From NCBI RefSeq assembly GCF_018860525.1, contig NZ_JAHKPM010000017.1, positions 87,781-151,780 on the forward strand: DNA of 64,000 nt, given 5' to 3'. Shown piece after piece: positions 45,397 through 54,533 of this stretch. The notes under the pieces are model-generated. The model was not told the DNA's origin and searched no databases. It was given only the letters and a program-made list of their open reading frames with translations. Positions within the stretch are counted from its first letter, which is position 1; each line of letters starts with the position of its first letter. The DNA is from Vibrio hepatarius. GTDB lineage: Bacteria > Pseudomonadota > Gammaproteobacteria > Enterobacterales > Vibrionaceae. The translations under genes and the position numbers were made by a program.

Positions 45397-46528
45397 GCTA
45401 AGGACATTTCGCCAAAATGATTTTTTCTCTATGGAGTCTCTACATAGTCTTATAGAGGATGCAATTGATTTAGGTGCATCGGATATACATATTAATGGAG
45501 ACAACTATATTAGATTTGAGGTTCACGGGAGGTTTTTTCGGGTTAGTGGTCATACACTTGACGCCCTTGAGGTAATCTCTTTGGTTAATAATCTGTATAA
45601 AAGTGATACTGGCTCAGATATGGTGCTTGCTGGTGAGAACCTAAACCACGAGTATGAGTACAGATATAAAAAGAAAGGCTCAGATTTGGTAAAGAGCTAC
45701 AACTTCCGTGTAAATACTACAGCAGCTACAGTTTTTGGCAGACCTTGCCCTACTGTTACTATCAGGCAGTTGAACGAAGAGCCTCCGATATGGGGGGATA
45801 TGGGATATGGTGAAAGTCTCTGGGATATATGGAGACCAGATAACGGTTTAGTTGTTGTATCTGGGGCTACAGGCACTGGTAAGTCAACCTTATTGGCGTC
45901 AGGTAGCAGAAGGATTCTAGAGGAAAGAAGCAACGAAAAGATCGTTACACTCGAATCACCTATTGAGTATATTCTTCATCCATATCAAAGTGAATCAACC
46001 TTAGTTGTCCAGAGAAGTGTTCCTAAAAATTGTAGAACGTTCGTAGAAGGGGTTGAGGAGGCATTAAGGCAACACCCAACTATTGTTGTGGTTGGAGAAG
46101 CAAGAAAGAGAGAAGAGATTGAAGCAGCTCTCTTGGTTTGTGTAACTGGTCATTTAACATACACAACCACACATACCAACTCAGTTCCAGAAACAGGCCA
46201 TAGACTCTTAAATGAATTCCCTATCGAAGAGCAGAGATCTCGGCTTGGAGATTTTATTTATTCTAGTCGATTGTTTGTTAATCAACGCTTGTTGCCATCA
46301 ACTGATGGTAGGCGTGTAGCGATAAGAGAAATATTGCCTTTCGACAGAGATGTTCTAAATCACCTAGAAAAAGTAGATCCTGTTAACTTGAAATCAGAAA
46401 TGAGAAAGATGGTTGGTGAATACGGTCAATCCTTTGGTGAGCACGCAAGTCATTTCCTTCGACAGGGTTTGTTGGAGCAAAGTCAAGTAGACTCAATATT
46501 GTTGAGCGAAAAAAGTGAAATCAAATAA
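45383..46528 (+). CDS. traJ: DotB/TraJ-family transfer ATPase
   Basis: 381-aa hexameric ATPase of type IVB secretion (Legionella DotB 377 aa), related to PilT. The N-terminal domain has GASDIHINGDNYIRFEVHG, Walker A GATGTGKST, an Asp-box equivalent VTLESPIEY, Walker B IVVVGEARKREE and the His box TTTHTNSVPET. ATG 45383 is preferred; the upstream in-frame codons overlap DotC. Powers substrate transfer or assembly together with the DotL coupling protein encoded on the minus strand at the window end. Confidence 0.9.
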   Translation: MEVSKLRTFRQNDFFSMESLHSLIEDAIDLGASDIHINGDNYIRFEVHGRFFRVSGHTLDALEVISLVNNLYKSDTGSDMVLAGENLNHEYEYRYKKKGSDLVKSYNFRVNTTAATVFGRPCPTVTIRQLNEEPPIWGDMGYGESLWDIWRPDNGLVVVSGATGTGKSTLLASGSRRILEERSNEKIVTLESPIEYILHPYQSESTLVVQRSVPKNCRTFVEGVEEALRQHPTIVVVGEARKREEIEAALLVCVTGHLTYTTTHTNSVPETGHRLLNEFPIEEQRSRLGDFIYSSRLFVNQRLLPSTDGRRVAIREILPFDRDVLNHLEKVDPVNLKSEMRKMVGEYGQSFGEHASHFLRQGLLEQSQVDSILLSEKSEIK

Positions 46529-46530
46529 TT

Positions 46531-46815
46531 ATGGAACTTAATTATGTTGAAAGTGCAGAGCAGGCGAGGGAGTTAGCTGATGAATCAAACTTTTGGACTG
46601 ACACAGGGAACGATGCCCTATTTTTTACAGTAGATGCAAACTTCTTTGTTTTGATACCAATTCTTTGCTTTAAAATTAACTCTTACACTGTTGGATTTAT
46701 AATATTCGCGTTTCTTTTTCTTTCTATTTTGAGGAAAAAGGATATTACCTTTTTTGAATTAGTTAGTTTGATTCGATTAAGGCTTGCTGGCTCTAAGTAT
46801 AGAAGGAGAAAATAG
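46531..46815 (+). CDS. traK: IcmT/TraK-family small membrane protein
   Basis: 94-aa protein matching IcmT (86 aa) in size and layout: an N-terminal FWTDTGNDALFF, aromatic-rich DANFFVLIPILCF, two transmembrane helices and a basic C-terminus. IcmT is a conserved part of Dot/Icm and IncI transfer loci next to DotB, as here (2 bp after its stop). Confidence 0.75.
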   Translation: MELNYVESAEQARELADESNFWTDTGNDALFFTVDANFFVLIPILCFKINSYTVGFIIFAFLFLSILRKKDITFFELVSLIRLRLAGSKYRRRK

Positions 46816-46864
46816 ATTTGTTTAATTTCAAATAAAAACCTAAATTTAATAAAAAAACACTCAA

Positions 46865-48082
46865 ATGTACCCTAAACCAAAAACACTTAGTAAAACCATT
46901 GCGCTCTTAGTTGTAGGAGCACCTGTTGCAGCATTGGCTCACCTCAATATTATAACTGATAACGGAAGACCAGAAGAGCTTAAGCAGGTCTCTGTTGATG
47001 GTGAAGTCTATAAGCAGGTTGTGGATATTGGAGAGAAGAAATACATTAATCATCCTGTAGATTCATTTGCATCTGATCTACCGATTGGTCTTGCTTTGCC
47101 TTCAATTGTGCCATCTGACTGGGAGGTGGATATTTCAGATAAGCTATCTGAGTATTCAGTGTCTTGGGACAAGACTGGAAACTGGGATGACGTAATTGTT
47201 GAGGTATCTAAAGGGCACAACCTAGTCGTTGTGTTTGATTGGAATAGAAATATTATCCAAATGAAGTCTAATGACGCAGAAATGCTTGAGCTTGACTTCG
47301 ATGATTTATCAATAACCAAAGCACAAGAGTCTGGCAAGGCAGAAAAAAACTCTGAAGGTAAATATGAATTTGCGACAAAACCTATAGTTCATGAAGAAGA
47401 TAAGTCTGTCACCGACTCTTTGGTCGTTTGTACTAGTCAGGCTGATGGAGGATGTTCTGATAGGAAAGTAGATATTGAAAAACTAGTACTCGACACAGAC
47501 TGGTTAGATTCAGTCGAAGGATCATTGAATAAGGTGGTAGAACAATCTTCAAAAAATGAATCGTTGGTGCAAGCTATTGATAACGATAATTCTCCGACTG
47601 TAGAGGCTAACTCCAGCAAGCCAGAAGATGTCGCTAACATCGAAAAAGAGAGGGAGTTGGCAGATTTAAAACTTGCCATGGAGAGAGATAAAAAACTTCG
47701 AGCTGAATATAAATCATCTTACGTTCTGCATGGGGAAGGATCATACGAAGACTTTGTGAATGGTGGAGGTTCTATTGAAGAGGCAGACCCTGATAAGGAG
47801 TATGTTTACGTATTCAAGAGGGGTAAGTTGTTTGATTCAATCAATAAATGGGCAGAATTAAATGGTTTTTATGTTGAAAATGAAATTTTTGATAAACAGA
47901 GGGTTGATTACCCAAATAATCAGGAAATCAGAATTAAGGGTAAGTTTAAAGATGTAACAACTTTACTTCTTAATAAGTATAAGAAGGCTGAAGTGCCAGT
48001 TAACCATAAATACTACGCTGGAGGTGGCGCAAACACCCTTCATATATTTGAATCAAAGTTTGAATCAATGTATGTTAATTAA
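46865..48082 (+). CDS. pilL: PilL-like protein with TcpQ-type domain
   Basis: 405-aa exported protein with an N-terminal hydrophobic signal (TIALLVVGAPVAALA). Two regions resemble pilus secretin-partner domains. One is near residues 75-125 (LPIGLALPSIVPSDWEVDIS...VSWDKTGNWDDV). The other, at the C-terminus (about 325-375), is TcpQ-like: KLFDSINKWAELNGFYV then GKFKDVTTLLLNKY. They are joined by an acidic linker. In R64, PilL precedes the PilN secretin, as here. Probably periplasmic, helping the secretin. No lipobox seen. Confidence 0.7.
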   Translation: MYPKPKTLSKTIALLVVGAPVAALAHLNIITDNGRPEELKQVSVDGEVYKQVVDIGEKKYINHPVDSFASDLPIGLALPSIVPSDWEVDISDKLSEYSVSWDKTGNWDDVIVEVSKGHNLVVVFDWNRNIIQMKSNDAEMLELDFDDLSITKAQESGKAEKNSEGKYEFATKPIVHEEDKSVTDSLVVCTSQADGGCSDRKVDIEKLVLDTDWLDSVEGSLNKVVEQSSKNESLVQAIDNDNSPTVEANSSKPEDVANIEKERELADLKLAMERDKKLRAEYKSSYVLHGEGSYEDFVNGGGSIEEADPDKEYVYVFKRGKLFDSINKWAELNGFYVENEIFDKQRVDYPNNQEIRIKGKFKDVTTLLLNKYKKAEVPVNHKYYAGGGANTLHIFESKFESMYVN

Positions 48083-48091
48083 TAAAAGAAA

Positions 48092-49807
48092 ATGATTAGT
48101 AAGTCCAAATTTTCAATATTGGTGACAGCAGCTTTTGCGACAGGCTGCTCCCAGTTGCACACCCAAGATTTCAAAGAAATAAAGCAAACTAATGCAGACG
48201 CTTCGGATGATATTGATGAGCTTAAGGGTAAGACTGTTGCTGAAATTAATAGCGGTGCGACTATTGACGAGATTTTCGTTAAAACTACTCCCATAAAGGT
48301 AAGAACTCGTGATGCAGTAAAGTTACCGGAATTCCTTCCTGAAGAGATCTTAGTTTACTCTGGTGTCCCTATGACGGAGGCTGAGCTTGCAAGGATGCTT
48401 TACCTCGATTACGGCATTAAGCTTAGCTTCAACAGGATGATTTCTGCTAAATATGAAGATAAAGATAAAGATGAATCATCTTCATCGGATAGTGATTCTG
48501 GTAATGGCATTGAAACAATGCCAGGTGGGACTGTTAGTGTGATGAATATTGGGAAAACTGGTCAGGTTGCTCAACAACAAGGTCAAGATTCTTCTCAAGA
48601 CTCTTCTCAAGATTCTTCTCAAGATATGCTTGCGCTATTTGGCAACAATAGAGAGCAAGACAATTCAAAAGATACTAGGGTTCAAAAAATTGATTATTCA
48701 GGTTCTCTCTCTGGGTTCTTTGACTGGTTAGCCTTAGATCGAGGACTCTCTTGGAAGTACGACGATGATAGTGATAGTTTTATTCTTTATGACCTAGATA
48801 CTGTTGTATTTGAGCTAATAGACAATACCGACAAATTTACTCTAGAGTCTATTATCGATACTTCTAGTGATTCAGATGCAGGGACATCTGATGGCGCATC
48901 TTCCTCTAAGTCAAGTACTTCCCAGAAGGCTACCTTTAACGAAGAGGCAACTCATTGGGATGATATCAAATCGATGATTGAGCAAATGCTATCGCCAGAT
49001 GGCAAAGCTGCTTTCGATCTGAAAAATGGTAGAGTTGCTATTACAGATACCAAGAATGCAATTCAGAAGATTGGTAGGGTTGTTGATCAATTGAATGCAT
49101 CATCTGGCACTCAAGTTCTTCTAAATCTTACATTTATTAAAGTTTCTTTTGAAGAGTCTTCTAAAATCGGAATGAACCTGACAGCTACAGATTTAGTTAC
49201 CGGAGCGGTACAGGGTGGAGCAAAATTAGGTGGTGATTTATCGACTTTCTCAAATATATTTAATCTTAACTTCAGTAAAGCTGGCGTTTCAGCAATGATT
49301 GGTTCACTCGGTCGTTTAGGGTCGATTTCTTACAGATTCGATACTCCAATTCTGACAATGAATAATCAATTAACTCCTTTCCAGTCAGTAGAGGAGGAGC
49401 ACTACTTTGCTTCGGTAGAAAAAGAGACAAATGAGGATGGTAAAGAAACGCTTACCCCTACCAAAGAGGTAAACAAAACTGGTATTACTAGTATCTGGAA
49501 AAACAGGGTTTTCAAGGACAGAATTCTGGTTGATGGAAAGATCAGTTTGATAGAGAACCTAAACATGAAAGAGGTTCCTAATATGAATAACATAATTTTA
49601 CCTAAGAATGCTCTGGATAACCACAATGTTAAGGCCATGCTTAGAAACGGGGAAACTCGCGTTGTTTCAATTAAAGAAATAAATCGAAAAGTTGCTGAGG
49701 CTTCTGGCCCATTTGGTGAAGATTCTTTCATCTTAGGTGGTAATGAGAAAACGAAGACTCGAAGAGATATAAGTATCTTATTGGCTACGCCTTATGTTCT
49801 AAAGTAA
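48092..49807 (+). CDS. pilN: PilN-family outer-membrane secretin lipoprotein
   Basis: 571-aa BfpB/PilN-type secretin forming the outer-membrane pilus pore. Lipobox ATGC (Cys about 19). N-terminal N0/N1-like domain with IKVRTRDAV and MTEAELARMLYLDYGIKLSF. An acidic Ser/Asp linker contains 3.5 copies of SQDS. The secretin domain is at the C-terminus (VLLNLTFIKVSFEESSKIGMNL... SYRFDTPILTMNNQ... RRDISILLATPYVL). Lies between PilL and PilO as in R64. The SQDS repeat corresponds to a 12-bp DNA tandem repeat that could vary in number. Confidence 0.88.
   Translation: MISKSKFSILVTAAFATGCSQLHTQDFKEIKQTNADASDDIDELKGKTVAEINSGATIDEIFVKTTPIKVRTRDAVKLPEFLPEEILVYSGVPMTEAELARMLYLDYGIKLSFNRMISAKYEDKDKDESSSSDSDSGNGIETMPGGTVSVMNIGKTGQVAQQQGQDSSQDSSQDSSQDMLALFGNNREQDNSKDTRVQKIDYSGSLSGFFDWLALDRGLSWKYDDDSDSFILYDLDTVVFELIDNTDKFTLESIIDTSSDSDAGTSDGASSSKSSTSQKATFNEEATHWDDIKSMIEQMLSPDGKAAFDLKNGRVAITDTKNAIQKIGRVVDQLNASSGTQVLLNLTFIKVSFEESSKIGMNLTATDLVTGAVQGGAKLGGDLSTFSNIFNLNFSKAGVSAMIGSLGRLGSISYRFDTPILTMNNQLTPFQSVEEEHYFASVEKETNEDGKETLTPTKEVNKTGITSIWKNRVFKDRILVDGKISLIENLNMKEVPNMNNIILPKNALDNHNVKAMLRNGETRVVSIKEINRKVAEASGPFGEDSFILGGNEKTKTRRDISILLATPYVLK
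48583..48625 (+). repeat. 12-bp tandem repeat inside pilN
   Basis: Three full copies plus part of a fourth of TCAAGATTCTTC, with one base change in the second. In frame with pilN (adds SQDS per copy), so length changes would not break the protein. Confidence 0.85.
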
Positions 49808-49854
49808 ATAAATTAAATAAGGGGCGCAGATGCCGCCCAATTAAATTGACTTGT

Positions 49855-51582
49855 ATGAAATGGGAACTAAGCGGTAAAAACACCGTCATTATTGAGGATC
49901 AGAAGTTTCACGTTGGAGCAAATTGGCTTCCAGCGATTAAGGAAAAATCAGGATTCTCAAGAAAACTGAAGGTTAACAATCAGTTGATCTCAACTGGAAC
50001 CACAATGGGTTGCATTATTGAAAACAAATCCAGTGCCCAAATTGGATCTTGTAGCAAAGATTTTTTAGGGATGCCTCTTTTGGCTGCTAATTATTTCGGC
50101 GAATCAAACACCTTGTATTTTGCCAAAGTTTCAGACGAGCTTTATTGGGTTGTGAGCTTTGATTCGGATGGGTGTATTGACGTTGCTGATGATAGTGACA
50201 GTCTTATGGAGTTGTACCCACTTAGGAGTTATATACGTGAGGTTGTTGATTTATCAGAGTCATCAGAAAACTTCAAGATCATTAACATTGGGGACAGCGT
50301 TTATTTAGACGACCCTTCTTTAGATCCAAGGGTTGAACATATTCCTTTGTCAGAAGAAGAACTCAAGTCTTTCAATGTTTCCGGCGCGAAGGTTAAAAGG
50401 CAAGCAGGAAATCTTAAAACTAAGATATATGCTGCTGGATTACTATCTCTGGGAGGCTTTGGGGCATTGATGTATTCACTCGTAACTAGTCTACCTCAGG
50501 AGGTAATTGACATTAGGGATGGTGAGCACAGCCATGCATTTACGTCACAATACAATAAGCTCAAAAAGAGTTTTAATGATATTTCAAATGACGAGAAGAA
50601 AGCTCAAAAAATGTCCGATGAAAGAGTTCTCTTGCTGGGTAAGGAAGAGTTTAACGACTATGTGCTATCCCGTGGGCTTTCTAATCAAGAGATATTGCAG
50701 AATGTGCTCAGAATCAGGGATGTTTCACCAGTAAAATTAAAGGGTTGGTCTAGAGATATTGTTGAGTATAGTAATGATAAATTTATAGTCACTTACTCTA
50801 GAGATGGCGAGTATCCAATATCATCAACCTACAAGGAGCTGGATGAGGCTTTGGTGGCGTACTTGAAGGAAAAGCATGGGGTTGTTGCAACTGCTGTCAG
50901 CCTAACTGAGAGGGGAGCTAAAAGGGTATATGGCATCATAGTCCATAGGGAGCAGGGTAAGGAGTATGCAAACTACCTAGAAGAAAAAAGGAACTTCATA
51001 AACGCTAAAGCTTCTGTTATGGCTAAGTTGCGCCAAACACAACAGGAGCTAGATTCAGCTAAGCGTGAGATTGAGACAGTTGAATATTCTGTCGATAGTC
51101 TGGGTATTTTTGAACGAAGAGATAGTCAATCTATAGGCTATATTCTTGATAGAATTGAGGAAATATCAAGCTCCAACAAAGATGTTTTGAAGAGAATGAA
51201 ACAGTCGATAGAGGAGTACAGGATGATTAAACCTGTAGTTCCTCCAGAGCACTCTGATAGGCTTCTTGGTGAGATGGGTATTGAGCAAAACCTATATCCG
51301 ATTTTCCAGTCCACTAATCAGTATTTGTGGTCTAATCCCGTCGTCACTAGGAGTTTTCCGTCTGGTGTAACGTCTGAAAAGTTCAAAAATAAAAAGATAA
51401 TCAAAGGCTCTACTATTAAGTTAAAGATTACCGATGGTGTGTTCGGTGTATGGTCTGTGTCGGATGTTATATCTAATCCATACATCTTCATTGATGGTGT
51501 TAAAGTGATTGAATCTTATGAAGGTTCCTTTATGGAGGTTGATATTTCAATTAACGAGTTGAATCAAGATTTTATTTCGTAA
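49855..51582 (+). CDS. pilO: PilO-family pilus assembly protein
   Basis: 575-aa inner-membrane protein. A cytoplasmic N-terminal part of about 185 residues includes GANWLPAIKEKSGF and KIINIGDSVYLDDP. One transmembrane helix follows (about 187-205, IYAAGLLSLGGFGALMYSL) and then a long periplasmic region with a coiled-coil segment (about 380-410). This layout and the position after the secretin match R64 PilO. ATG 49855 is used rather than the TTG three codons earlier. Confidence 0.78.
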   Translation: MKWELSGKNTVIIEDQKFHVGANWLPAIKEKSGFSRKLKVNNQLISTGTTMGCIIENKSSAQIGSCSKDFLGMPLLAANYFGESNTLYFAKVSDELYWVVSFDSDGCIDVADDSDSLMELYPLRSYIREVVDLSESSENFKIINIGDSVYLDDPSLDPRVEHIPLSEEELKSFNVSGAKVKRQAGNLKTKIYAAGLLSLGGFGALMYSLVTSLPQEVIDIRDGEHSHAFTSQYNKLKKSFNDISNDEKKAQKMSDERVLLLGKEEFNDYVLSRGLSNQEILQNVLRIRDVSPVKLKGWSRDIVEYSNDKFIVTYSRDGEYPISSTYKELDEALVAYLKEKHGVVATAVSLTERGAKRVYGIIVHREQGKEYANYLEEKRNFINAKASVMAKLRQTQQELDSAKREIETVEYSVDSLGIFERRDSQSIGYILDRIEEISSSNKDVLKRMKQSIEEYRMIKPVVPPEHSDRLLGEMGIEQNLYPIFQSTNQYLWSNPVVTRSFPSGVTSEKFKNKKIIKGSTIKLKITDGVFGVWSVSDVISNPYIFIDGVKVIESYEGSFMEVDISINELNQDFIS

Positions 51583-51601
51583 ATAATTAATAATAAAAAA
51601 T

Positions 51602-52528
51602 ATGAATAAATTTATTTTTTTTGCTCCTCTGAGTGTGATGGTTTTATCAAATGGAGCGTTTGCGCAGGAAGGAGCTGCTGTCGATGGTGAGCTTACTTCG
51701 AAGGATATTGATTTACTAAACGGTCAAGAGCATTACTGGAAGAAGGTTAGTGGCATAGAAACCGCTAAAAACCAAGCCATACAGCTTCAAATAGCCAATA
51801 AGAATTTGCAGAAATCAGCAGGAATTCATCCTTCAGGATCTAGTTCTGAGAACGCTTATAATGAAATTAATTCACTCCAAGAGTTCTTAAACCTAAGCTT
51901 GAAAAAGAAAGAAGTTTTAAAGCCGGAGGAAGCTGGTGAGCAAGCTCAGATTATTTCAGCTAACACATCAATGTTACCTCATAATATTGAAATTGCTGGA
52001 ACAGTAGATTCCCATGGTAATGCAATCCAGAGCCAGTCTCAATCCAAGCCAAAGGAGACAGATATCTCTGCAATTCAAAAAGAGCAACAGAAGTTCTTTG
52101 AGAAAATGGCTGAGTTCTTAAACTCTAAAATTTCTGATATGGAGTCTAAGCTGAATAACGGTCGATATATATCAAACCAAACAGAACAGAATTTGCCTAA
52201 TGAGTTAGGGGTAGAGCAAGTAGAGCCGACCATGTCGGATGAAGATGGTGTTAAATTCGACTATCAGTCATATGAGTCACCATTTTACAAGCCTACAGGT
52301 AAAATTAAGAAGGTAACTCCTTCTGGTGTTGAGGTCGTTCTTGCTTACGAATGGAAGGATTATGATGAAGATACAGTTTTTGCCAGCACGGTTATAAGTG
52401 AAAGCGACGAAGAAGCAGTTTTTTACCCTATGATAAGACACATACATAAATATAAGGTCGTTGAGTTTTCCACAAGTAGGATTAAGCTTCTTTCTGAAAA
52501 TGATGAGGAGATTGAAATTACCAGATAA
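51602..52528 (+). CDS. pilP: PilP-like periplasmic pilus protein
   Basis: 308-aa exported protein with a signal peptide (cleavage likely after AFA). It has a Gln/Ser-rich helical middle with a coiled-coil stretch (QKEQQKFFEKMAEFLNSK) and a compact C-terminal domain. The place after PilO and the architecture (signal, coil, small beta domain) fit PilP of R64-type pili, though no diagnostic motif is visible. Last gene of the plus-strand pilus/transfer block. Confidence 0.6.
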   Translation: MNKFIFFAPLSVMVLSNGAFAQEGAAVDGELTSKDIDLLNGQEHYWKKVSGIETAKNQAIQLQIANKNLQKSAGIHPSGSSSENAYNEINSLQEFLNLSLKKKEVLKPEEAGEQAQIISANTSMLPHNIEIAGTVDSHGNAIQSQSQSKPKETDISAIQKEQQKFFEKMAEFLNSKISDMESKLNNGRYISNQTEQNLPNELGVEQVEPTMSDEDGVKFDYQSYESPFYKPTGKIKKVTPSGVEVVLAYEWKDYDEDTVFASTVISESDEEAVFYPMIRHIHKYKVVEFSTSRIKLLSENDEEIEITR

Positions 52529-52550
52529 AAACTTCCTTATCTGTATTCAA

Positions 52551-52580
52551 AACGGAGCCAAATGGCTCCGTTCATTTTTT
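52551..52580. terminator. Strong terminator closing the pilus block
   Basis: 10-bp perfect stem (52551-52560 with 52563-52572), AA loop, then seven T. Sits between convergent pilP-like and SNF2 genes and can serve both. Confidence 0.9.
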
Positions 52581-54463
52581 TAAGCTGCTTCGAGAAACTC
52601 TTCCTGAATCTCATCAGAGATGACTCCAAGTAGAGCAATAAATGCATCATTGGAATTGAATGCATCATTCTCGGCGTTTTTATTTGTAGAAAATCGCTCG
52701 CCTCTGGAGCCATCCAGTACCGTAGTTGAGGTGTCCGCCTTCTTGCTAAGAAGGCTATGTTGAGCTGTGTCAAATTTATTTGCACTCAACCAGTAGACGA
52801 CATTAACTTCCTGTTCTTGACCAATACGGTGCGACCTGTCTTCACATTGCTCTGCAACCTTAGGTGACCATGGTTGCTGCACCATACCCACAATGTTACC
52901 TGCTGTTAAGGTGATTCCTGCATAACCAGCCCCAATAGTTAGGTACGCAAACTTGCAGCTTGGATTATTTTGGTATTTTAACTTTTCTTCTTCTCGTTTT
53001 TTGCTGCTTACATCACCAGTTATAAGTATGTCAGAGTACTCAGGGTATTTTTCCTGAAGTATTTCCCTTAGTCGATTTAATACACTTTTGTGCTGGAAGA
53101 ATAGGATGAATTTGTTACTTGGGTTGTTTTCGAACATATCTACGATACTTTCAGCAACATTCTCCACCTTACTTAACCCTGACTCCTCATACAGCCTGAA
53201 AATCGGGTCTTTTTGGCGTCTTTCTTCGTCAGAAATCTCCTCAAGCTCTGATTCGGAATGCTCCTCGTTGTACATGCCTATAGCCTTCCTAACTTCATCG
53301 GCTGACTTCCTGACAGAGAATCTATTTTTGACCAAAATGGGTTTAGCTACTTCCTTTAGATTTTCCATAAATTCATCGAAAGCAGCATCTTCTTTTGTCA
53401 GGTTCAGTGTATGAGTAGTTCTTTGCTTTTCAGGGAGCTGGTTTAGAACGTCTATTTTTAATCGCCTAACCATATAGTCGTTTCTAAGGATCTCCATAAG
53501 CTCTTCTAAGTTTGAAGTTCCGTAATCCCACCAAACCGTTTGCATCTTTGTAACTTTCTTCCAGTGGCCTTCGCAATATCTTTCAGTAAACTTTTGGTAG
53601 TCATTCCATTTAACCGGATCTAGACCGTGAAGTAATGCGTACAACTCTCTAACGTAGTTTAGTACTGGGGTTCCTGTAAGAGGGATATAGCACTTAGAGA
53701 AGTGCGCCAAATCAATTTGCGTAGAGCCTACCTGTGTATCTTTTTCCTTACCCGTGTGAGCTTCATCTGAAATTAGGATACCGTTGACATTCAGGTACTC
53801 CTTAATTTCTTTTTCATGGGTTACTGCATACCGATGAGTGCAAATAGATATAAGTTGTTCAGGTTTTTTTGATGAGTCATCTAAGATGCAAATATCATCT
53901 TCGTCAAGGAAATCTAAAAACCTTAGAAGTTCAGACTTCCAGTTATAAAGAACACTTTTAGGGCATGCTATGACAGCAGGTAGGTACTTTCGATAAATGC
54001 CGATAATTCCACAAGCTTGAAGAGTTTTGCCTAGACCCATATCATCAGCAATCAGTATTCGCCCATTTTTTTTTACGGCTTGCTCAACCCCAGCCAATTG
54101 ATATCCGTATGGGGTAAATCCATCTCTAAAGCCAATTGATTCAATATCAAACGATTCTGAGGGCTGATCTGCGAATGATTCATGATAAGCCCACTTCTCT
54201 ATATCGACTTTCACTTCATCTTCAGTCTGCCCAAATTCGTTTAAACCGACAGTTTCCTGAATTCTAGGTGAAAGCTTTACATACGAGCCTATAGCTTTGA
54301 TGTGATTAATAACCTCTTCAGCTCTACTGACAGAGGTTTCATAAGCGCCACTAGTTGGGTTCCAGCGTAGCCTCAATGGTTCAAGTCTGTTTTTCTTCCA
54401 TTGGTTTGATTCATATCTAACAGTAAGCAACCCATACTCTGTGTCTAACTCAATTCGTCCCAT
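52580..54463 (-). CDS. SNF2-family DNA-dependent ATPase/helicase
   Basis: 627-aa superfamily 2 protein. Motif I is ADDMGLGKTLQACG, motif II ISDEAHTG (DEAH), motif III LTGTPVLN and motif VI QCEDRSHRIGQ, plus an N-terminal ~130-residue substrate domain. Such proteins translocate on duplex DNA and may remodel forks or recombination intermediates, similar to SMARCAL1-like enzymes. The ATG at 54463 is preferred. A longer start at 54508 lies inside a terminator hairpin that closes the upstream topoisomerase gene. It is the last gene before the convergent pilus block. Confidence 0.88.
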   Translation of the reverse strand: MGRIELDTEYGLLTVRYESNQWKKNRLEPLRLRWNPTSGAYETSVSRAEEVINHIKAIGSYVKLSPRIQETVGLNEFGQTEDEVKVDIEKWAYHESFADQPSESFDIESIGFRDGFTPYGYQLAGVEQAVKKNGRILIADDMGLGKTLQACGIIGIYRKYLPAVIACPKSVLYNWKSELLRFLDFLDEDDICILDDSSKKPEQLISICTHRYAVTHEKEIKEYLNVNGILISDEAHTGKEKDTQVGSTQIDLAHFSKCYIPLTGTPVLNYVRELYALLHGLDPVKWNDYQKFTERYCEGHWKKVTKMQTVWWDYGTSNLEELMEILRNDYMVRRLKIDVLNQLPEKQRTTHTLNLTKEDAAFDEFMENLKEVAKPILVKNRFSVRKSADEVRKAIGMYNEEHSESELEEISDEERRQKDPIFRLYEESGLSKVENVAESIVDMFENNPSNKFILFFQHKSVLNRLREILQEKYPEYSDILITGDVSSKKREEEKLKYQNNPSCKFAYLTIGAGYAGITLTAGNIVGMVQQPWSPKVAEQCEDRSHRIGQEQEVNVVYWLSANKFDTAQHSLLSKKADTSTTVLDGSRGERFSTNKNAENDAFNSNDAFIALLGVISDEIQEEFLEAA

Positions 54464-54482
54464 AAGTCTGCCAAAGATAAAA

Positions 54483-54512
54483 AAAGATGGGTCTATATTA
54501 GCACCCATCTTT
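54483..54512 (-). terminator. Terminator after the topoisomerase III gene
   Basis: 10-bp perfect stem (54483-54492 with 54503-54512) and 10-nt loop; on the minus strand it is followed by a run of T. Lies 21 bp past the topB stop and upstream of the chosen SNF2 start. Confidence 0.75.
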
Positions 54513-54533
54513 GATAAATAAAATTTAATGAAG

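Noticed and set aside
54464..54508. Longer SNF2 start at 54508
   Set aside because: The extra codons fall within a 10-bp-stem terminator hairpin of the upstream gene.
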